Shown: piece after piece, positions 1 to 4,154 of the stretch
How positions within the stretch are numbered: the first letter of the stretch is position 1
How the letters are laid out: each line of letters starts with the position of its first letter
Origin: Gemmatimonadota bacterium
GTDB taxonomy: Bacteria > Gemmatimonadota > Gemmatimonadetes > Gemmatimonadales > GWC2-71-9
Reading direction: 5' to 3'
DNA: 6,610 nucleotides
Assembly: GCA_029862935.1 (NCBI GenBank)
Contig: JAOTWK010000198.1
Location: 1 to 6,610 of the forward strand
Program-made: the position numbers and the translations under genes
Notes under the pieces: generated by a model
The model's database searches: none
Told to the model about the DNA's origin: nothing
Seen by the model: the letters and a program-made list of their open reading frames with translations, nothing else

Positions 1-182
1 CGGGAGATGCGATCTCTGAGGACATGGTTGAGGCCTCCGGGGTAGCGGTGACCGGACCACTTTGCGACTACTCGCTCCAGTGACAGCCGGGCGAGGTTCC
101 AGATCGATGACGGGTGCGCCTGCCCCATGCTCGTATTGCGGACTCTCGTGAGCATCAGCAACGCAGCGGAGTGAAGACTGCC
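1..182. other. left-edge region upstream of the methyltransferase; possible 3' tail of an upstream gene
   Basis: No complete gene is visible here. On the + strand one frame is open from base 3 to a TGA at 81-83 and would encode 26 residues ending in CDYSLQ. A second frame is open from base 1 to a TAG at 43-45. Either could be the C-terminus of a gene running in from the left, but both are too short to identify, and codon third positions are similarly GC-rich in both. The rest (84-182) is the leader of the methyltransferase gene and includes its likely ribosome binding site. No clear promoter or terminator was seen. Confidence 0.25.
168..176 (+). promoter_or_regulatory. ribosome binding site deciding the methyltransferase start at 183
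   Basis: GGAG at 168-171 lies 11 bases before the ATG at 183, and GAAG at 173-176 lies 6 bases before it. The alternative in-frame GTG at 114 has only a GAGG at 93-96, about 17 bases away. The extra residues from that start (RLPHARIADS and following) do not look like part of the fold, so the 183 start is preferred. Confidence 0.5.
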
Positions 183-881
183 ATGCATGTCAAACACCAC
201 ATTCGGGGCTTCTTGAGGGCGAGAGGGATTGACGTCGTTCGACACAACACGAAAAGACTGCTGAAGACCTATGGGATCGAGACGGTGCTCGATGTCGGCG
301 CGAATGTCGGACAATATGGCCAACAACTTAGGAGCATTGGATATCACGGGAGAATTGTGTCTTTCGAGCCACTGAAAGGTGCATATGCGAAGCTACGCGA
401 GGTGACGCGCGGCGATCGCTCATGGGAAACATTGAACTATGCCCTCGGTGACACAGAGGGCACCGCTGTCATCAACATTGCGGCCAACTCCTACAGTAGC
501 TCCATCCTCGACATGTTGCCGTCCCATGTGGAAGCAGCGGGAGAGTCGTACTATGTTGGCAAGGAAGAGATCACAATCAAGACGCTCGATACGGTGTTTC
601 CGTCCGTCTGTCCAACACGTAGCCATGTTCTTCTTAAGCTCGACACTCAGGGCTTCGAGAAGAAGGTTCTCCTAGGCGCTGCACAGTCTTTGGGTATCAT
701 CGACACTATTCAGCTGGAAATGTCATTGGTGCCACTGTATCGAGGTGAGGCCTTGTTTGATGAGCTCTACCACATCCTGCGTGACGCGGAGTACACCCTC
801 GTTGGGGTAGAGCAGGGGTTTTCAGACAAGCAGACCGGGCAGATGTTGCAGATTGAAGGCACGTTTCATCGGTATCGGTAG
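183..881 (+). CDS. FkbM family SAM-dependent methyltransferase
   Basis: This 232-residue protein is predicted to be a cytoplasmic class I methyltransferase of the FkbM family, which in polysaccharide loci is generally thought to O-methylate sugars or glycan intermediates; the acceptor cannot be read from sequence. The SAM-binding glycine-rich motif VLDVGANVG is at residues 35-43, followed by the acidic strand end VSFEP (59-63). NSYSSSILD (102-110) matches the usual Asn/Ser-rich FkbM stretch, and LLKLDTQGFE (150-159) matches the family's K-x-D-x-x-G-x-E signature. Length is normal for a single-domain FkbM enzyme, and the N-terminus is a short basic helix. A GTG at 114 would add 23 residues but has a poorer ribosome binding site. 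The flippase follows on the same strand after a 302-base gap. The gene is less GC-rich than its neighbours (27 and 28 G/C per 60 bases at 301-360 and 541-600), suggesting separate acquisition. Confidence 0.9.
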   Translation: MHVKHHIRGFLRARGIDVVRHNTKRLLKTYGIETVLDVGANVGQYGQQLRSIGYHGRIVSFEPLKGAYAKLREVTRGDRSWETLNYALGDTEGTAVINIAANSYSSSILDMLPSHVEAAGESYYVGKEEITIKTLDTVFPSVCPTRSHVLLKLDTQGFEKKVLLGAAQSLGIIDTIQLEMSLVPLYRGEALFDELYHILRDAEYTLVGVEQGFSDKQTGQMLQIEGTFHRYR

Positions 882-1183
882 GATCGAGCCTCTCCTGGAT
901 GCCTTTGTGCTCAGTGCTGCTGAGTGATCGTCATCCGGATGCCTGAGTCGCGCGCACCCGAGCCATCGCCCACGACGCGGAGGCCGAGTCGGTGCGGCGC
1001 TCCGTACCGGACGGCGTGGCGACCACAGGTATCCGATGGTGGCCAGGTACTGGTCTTACCACGGTGTCAACGCCAGGCACTGGCGAATGTCTTCCGGGGA
1101 CCGCTGATCTACCGGATCAGAGTAGCCGTGACCCCTGCTCGAGACCATCAGGGTGTGAAGGACCGCTGGCGAAAGCAAGCCCC
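882..1183. other. 302-base intergenic stretch without a convincing gene
   Basis: All frames were read. The frame of the flippase is open upstream to about 992, but the extra residues are rich in Gly, Pro, Ser and Thr and lack any hydrophobic pattern, so it is not treated as coding. One other + frame is open from 928 to a TGA at 1105-1107. Its last 25 or so residues (from 1030: YPMVARYWSYHGVNARHWR) are aromatic and protein-like, whereas its upstream part is Arg/Pro/Ser-rich and looks non-coding. This could be a short remnant of a lost gene, but I cannot name the family. No terminator hairpin or clear promoter was identified. Confidence 0.4.
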
Positions 1184-2704
1184 ATGATCCGTAAACGTCA
1201 GCTTCTCATCAACGCGATGGTCTCCGTTGGACAGGTGATCGTCACGGGCGCAGTCTACTTCATTCTCTATCGTTTCCTGCTGGACACGCTGGGGCCTTTG
1301 GACTTCGGCGTGTGGGCCCTGGTGTTGGCCACGACGTCCGTGGCAGGCATCGCGAACCTCGGGTTGGCGACGTCAGCTGTGAAGTTTGTCTCGCAGTATC
1401 TCGCGCGGGACGACCGCCAGCGGGTTGCGCTCGTCATTCAGACCGCTGTGTTATCGCTGGCACTGTTTCTCGCGGCCGTAATCGTGGCGGTATATCCGCT
1501 CTTGCGGCGCTTGCTTGGGGTCCTGATCGATGAGCCCGCGCAGCTCCCTCCTGCCGTCATGATCCTTCCCTACGCCCTGGCGTCCTTCCTCCTCACGTCG
1601 GTCGCCGGCGTATTCCTGTCCTCGATTGACGGGTTTCAGCGGATGGATCTGCGGGGCATGATTCTGATGGGAACCACGATAGCCTATCTCGGGCTCTGCC
1701 TCCTGATGGTTCCATCTTACGGCCTGATCGGTCTTGCCTGGGCTCAAGTGATTCAGGCGGGCCTGCTCGTTCTGGTATTGTGGGGTACCCTCAAGTTTCT
1801 GCTCAAGCCGCTGCCGCTCGTGCCATGGCGCTGGCGGGGCGACGTGTTGCGTGAAATCCTGACCTACAGCCTCAACGTGCAGTTCATGTCCGTATCGCGG
1901 CTGTTACTCGACCCCGTGACCAAGGGCCTCATGTCCAAGTTCGGCGGGCTCAGCGCACTCGCCTTCTTCGAGTTTGCAAACCGGATGGTCGTTCAGCTTC
2001 GTGCCCTCATCGTCACGGCGCATACGGCAGTGATACCGACAATCGCCGATCTACAGGAGCGGAATCCCAGGCTTATCCAGGAATTGTACCGAAAGTCAGT
2101 GCAGTTACTGGTCTTCCTTGTGTTGCTGATCCTGCCGCTTCTTATCGGACTGACCCCGTACATTTCCCGCATATGGATCGGGCGGTACGAGCCCGTGTTT
2201 GTGACACTGGCGTGGCTACTCTTGGGAGGCTGGTTCCTGAATACAGTCACCAATCCCGCTTACTTCGCCAATCTTGGTATCGGCCGACTTCGGGGGAATG
2301 TTGTTGGATTCTTGATCACTGGGGTCTTGAACGTGGTGCTTGGTACGGTCCTGGGTGCGACACTCGGCAGTATCGGCGTGGTGCTGGGCTTCGTGATTGC
2401 ACTGGTGATTGGGAGCTTCTCGATCGCATGGGCCTATCACCGCGAGCATGACATCCAAGTCTACGATCTGCTGCAGCGGGAGAGCGGAATACTCGGGTTG
2501 GCGTGTATGCTGGGCTGTGCGGGTATGCTCGGGCTGTACTATGGCCTTTCAAATGTCGGGCTATGGCCTTTGGCTGGCCTAGCGGTGTGCACGTACGGCG
2601 CGCTGGTGGTAGGACCCGCATGGAAGCATCCCGTCCGGCGACTGCTGAGTGACTGGGCCGGGACGTTGAGGGGATCGATAGGCGCGCACGATCGCGTCGC
2701 GTAG
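1184..2704 (+). CDS. Wzx/RfbX-like polysaccharide flippase (MATE/MOP superfamily), inner membrane
   Basis: This 506-residue, very hydrophobic protein has the length and layout of Wzx-type flippases, which move undecaprenyl-pyrophosphate-linked repeat units from the cytoplasmic to the periplasmic face of the inner membrane. Hydrophobic segments are visible at about residues 12-34, 42-62, 82-107, 122-146, 158-176, 180-206, 307-325, 337-353, 372-392, 396-417, 435-453 and 458-478, giving about twelve helices. The start LLINAMVSVGQVIVTGAVYF followed by LLDTLGPLDFGVWAL (33-47), where a helix precedes a G-x-x-x-F/Y-G-x-W loop, is characteristic of the Polysacc_synt families. The polar segment at 287-306 is the usual cytoplasmic loop between the two halves. 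The start at ATG 1184 coincides with the beginning of the conserved first helix; a weak GAAAG at 1171-1175 lies 8 bases upstream. A longer in-frame reading from 992 adds 64 non-membrane residues and is unlikely. The exact substrate is unknown; a lipid II or other MOP flippase is less likely given the setting. Confidence 0.88.
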   Translation: MIRKRQLLINAMVSVGQVIVTGAVYFILYRFLLDTLGPLDFGVWALVLATTSVAGIANLGLATSAVKFVSQYLARDDRQRVALVIQTAVLSLALFLAAVIVAVYPLLRRLLGVLIDEPAQLPPAVMILPYALASFLLTSVAGVFLSSIDGFQRMDLRGMILMGTTIAYLGLCLLMVPSYGLIGLAWAQVIQAGLLVLVLWGTLKFLLKPLPLVPWRWRGDVLREILTYSLNVQFMSVSRLLLDPVTKGLMSKFGGLSALAFFEFANRMVVQLRALIVTAHTAVIPTIADLQERNPRLIQELYRKSVQLLVFLVLLILPLLIGLTPYISRIWIGRYEPVFVTLAWLLLGGWFLNTVTNPAYFANLGIGRLRGNVVGFLITGVLNVVLGTVLGATLGSIGVVLGFVIALVIGSFSIAWAYHREHDIQVYDLLQRESGILGLACMLGCAGMLGLYYGLSNVGLWPLAGLAVCTYGALVVGPAWKHPVRRLLSDWAGTLRGSIGAHDRVA

Positions 2705-2745
2705 TCGTGCAGCCGCATTCGGGGTGGACGCCGGCAGGTTACCCG
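2705..2745. other. short convergent intergenic gap
   Basis: The flippase (+) and the epimerase (-) end tail to tail with 41 bases between their stop codons. A bidirectional terminator would be expected here, but I see no strong GC hairpin followed by a T run on either strand. Termination may be Rho-dependent or lie inside the flanking coding ends. Confidence 0.4.
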
Positions 2746-3723
2746 TTAGCCGTGCGTCTTCATATACTCGTCGTAAATCCAGCGGTAGGTCTTCTCCATC
2801 CCAGTGCGAAGCTTGGTGCCCGGCTCCCACCCGAGTCGGTCGAGAATCATGGTATTATCCGAATTCCGGCCATTGACACCTCTTGGGGCGTCGAGCTTGT
2901 AGTTGCGGGTGAGCGTGATGCCCGCGATGCCTTCCACGATGCTCACCAGCTCGTTGATGGTGACCAGTTCGCTCGAGCCGAGGTTGATCGGCTCGAGGAT
3001 GTCGCTGCCGAGGATCGCCTGAGTTCCATGCACGCAGTCATCGATGTACATGAACGACCGCGTCTGCTCGCCGGTGCCCCAGATCTCGATGGTGTGCTCA
3101 CCCGTGGCCTTGGCGTGGATCACCTTGCGGCAGATAGCAGCTGGAGCCTTCTCACGGCCGCCCTCCCACGTGCCGTGCGGACCGTACACGTTGTGATAGC
3201 GGGCGACCCGCGTCTCGAGCCCGAAATCTTCCCGGAAATGGCGACACATGCGCTCGGAGAAGAGCTTCTCCCAGCCATAGCCGTCCTCAGGCATCGCGGG
3301 GTAGGCGTCGCGCTCACGGAGCGGTGTCACATGGGGGTCGCTCTGTTTCTCCGCATTGTAGACGCAGGCGGATGATGAAAAAAAGAATCGGTTGACCCCG
3401 GCGTCCCGTGCCGCCATGAGCATGTGCGTGTTGATCAGCACCGAGAGCATGCACAGGGCCTTGTTGTTTTCGATGAACCCCATGCCCCCCATATCGGCCG
3501 CGAGCTGATACACCGTCCGAGCGCCGGCGCAGGCCTGGGCGCTGTTCTCTCGGACCTGAAGATCGAGCACCACGTTGTCGACATCCTCGAAAAGCTGATA
3601 CCATGCGCTGGTGGGCTTGATATCCACAGCTCGGACCTGTCGGCCCTGGGCTTTCAGGTCCGCCACGAGATGGCCTCCGATGAACCCTCCGGCGCCTGCC
3701 ACGACGATGAGATCTCCAGCCAC
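2746..3723 (-). CDS. GDP-mannose 3,5-epimerase-like NAD-dependent epimerase
   Basis: This 325-residue cytosolic extended short-chain dehydrogenase is predicted to convert GDP-D-mannose to GDP-L-galactose and/or GDP-L-gulose. The NAD-binding motif GAGGFIG is at residues 10-16, with the acidic end of the second strand at Asp34. Segments ADMGGMGFI (76-84), SSACVY (117-122), YGWEK (149-153), GTWEGGREKAPAA (184-196), QTRSF (220-224) and GRNSDN (285-290) match the plant enzyme as I recall it. Cys120, Tyr149, Lys153 and Lys192 correspond to Arabidopsis Cys145, Tyr174, Lys178 and Lys217 at a constant offset of 25; the first and last are the epimerisation acid/base pair in the published mechanism. The active site therefore looks intact. 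The start chosen is GTG at 3723, which has a good GAGG site and begins just before the Rossmann fold; ATG at 3795 would add 24 residues without fold features. A related GDP- or UDP-sugar epimerase/dehydratase remains possible, but the Cys/Lys pair argues for this subtype. Confidence 0.78.
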   Translation of the reverse strand: MAGDLIVVAGAGGFIGGHLVADLKAQGRQVRAVDIKPTSAWYQLFEDVDNVVLDLQVRENSAQACAGARTVYQLAADMGGMGFIENNKALCMLSVLINTHMLMAARDAGVNRFFFSSSACVYNAEKQSDPHVTPLRERDAYPAMPEDGYGWEKLFSERMCRHFREDFGLETRVARYHNVYGPHGTWEGGREKAPAAICRKVIHAKATGEHTIEIWGTGEQTRSFMYIDDCVHGTQAILGSDILEPINLGSSELVTINELVSIVEGIAGITLTRNYKLDAPRGVNGRNSDNTMILDRLGWEPGTKLRTGMEKTYRWIYDEYMKTHG

Positions 3724-3731
3724 GATCGAAG

Positions 3732-3735
3732 CCTC
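3732..3735 (-). promoter_or_regulatory. Shine-Dalgarno GAGG supporting a GTG start for the epimerase
   Basis: On the minus strand GAGG (CCTC on the given strand) lies 8 bases upstream of the GTG at 3723-3721. The alternative ATG at 3795-3793 has a GGGAG about 15 bases upstream, which is too far to be ideal. The GTG start also removes a 24-residue leader that does not resemble a signal peptide or an epimerase N-terminus. Confidence 0.55.
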
Positions 3736-3805
3736 GAGGAATGAGTAGGATGAGCCTTGTCGGGGGTCGCGCAGAGGCCCGTACCGAATTCGCATACAAG
3801 ACTAA

Positions 3806-4121
3806 CGTGTCTCCCTAGCGCTCCACAATGCTTACAGGTGGGGAAGGCCGACCCTGCGTCGCGTGTATGAAGAGTATTTCACCTCGTGGTATGGACGTAT
3901 GTGGAATCCGTCAGTTTCTCGGCGCTCCGCAGAGCGCCCTGATGCCGGACTGGAAGCAGATGCCGGGGCATGCCTTCGCGGGCAACTGGACGTTTCGCGA
4001 GGATGGATCCTCAGAGATCCGAGAGGATACCAAGTGGCGGTATGAGCTGGGGCCGGGCTCGACTGCCTTGGTAGAGCTCTTGGCCGGCCGACTCAATCGG
4101 AAATTGATGCGAGGGCTCTAA
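3806..4121 (+). pseudogene. C-terminal remnant of a sulfotransferase, 5'-truncated and frameshifted
   Basis: From about 3915 to the TAA at 4119-4121 one frame reads FLGAPQSALMPDW, then GHAFAGNWTF, then EIREDTKWRYEL and a short final helix. This order (F-L-G, H-x-x-x-G-N, then I-x-x-D-x-x-W-x-x-x-L near the C-terminus) is typical of PAPS-dependent sulfotransferase C-termini. Just upstream the signature RYEDL-x-x-x-P would be expected about 17 residues before F-L-G. It is absent from that frame, but the frame open from 3806 reads RRVYEEYFTSWYGRMWN at the right distance (Tyr-Glu-Glu from 3866). The two parts join if about one extra base lies between roughly 3905 and 3915. The N-terminal half with the PAPS P-loop is missing: the upstream frame stops at 3803-3805 and the epimerase lies beyond. 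An ATG at 3828 opens the second frame for 97 residues, but a functional small protein is unlikely. It points towards the convergent export gene, ending 33 bases from it. Confidence 0.6.
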
Positions 4122-4154
4122 TGCCCGACCGGCCGCCAATAGCCAAGCAGCCGC

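Noticed and set aside
992..1183. N-terminal extension of the flippase by 64 residues
   Set aside because: The extra residues are Gly/Pro/Ser/Thr-rich with no membrane character. The family's first helix starts right after ATG 1184.
2707..3375. Open frame (222 codons) on the + strand, antisense to the epimerase
   Set aside because: It is antisense to a gene with intact catalytic motifs; its own translation has no recognisable fold signature.
3828..4121. Intact 97-residue small protein
   Set aside because: Only its later part is protein-like, and that part matches a sulfotransferase C-terminus. The N-terminal part is not family-like, and the expected preceding motif lies in another frame, so a pseudogene fits better.
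4082..4139. GC-rich GGCCGGCC palindrome (4082-4089) and nearby CCGGCCGCC as a terminator
   Set aside because: The first lies inside the sulfotransferase reading frame and has no loop. The two do not pair into a clean stem, and there is no T run after them on either strand.
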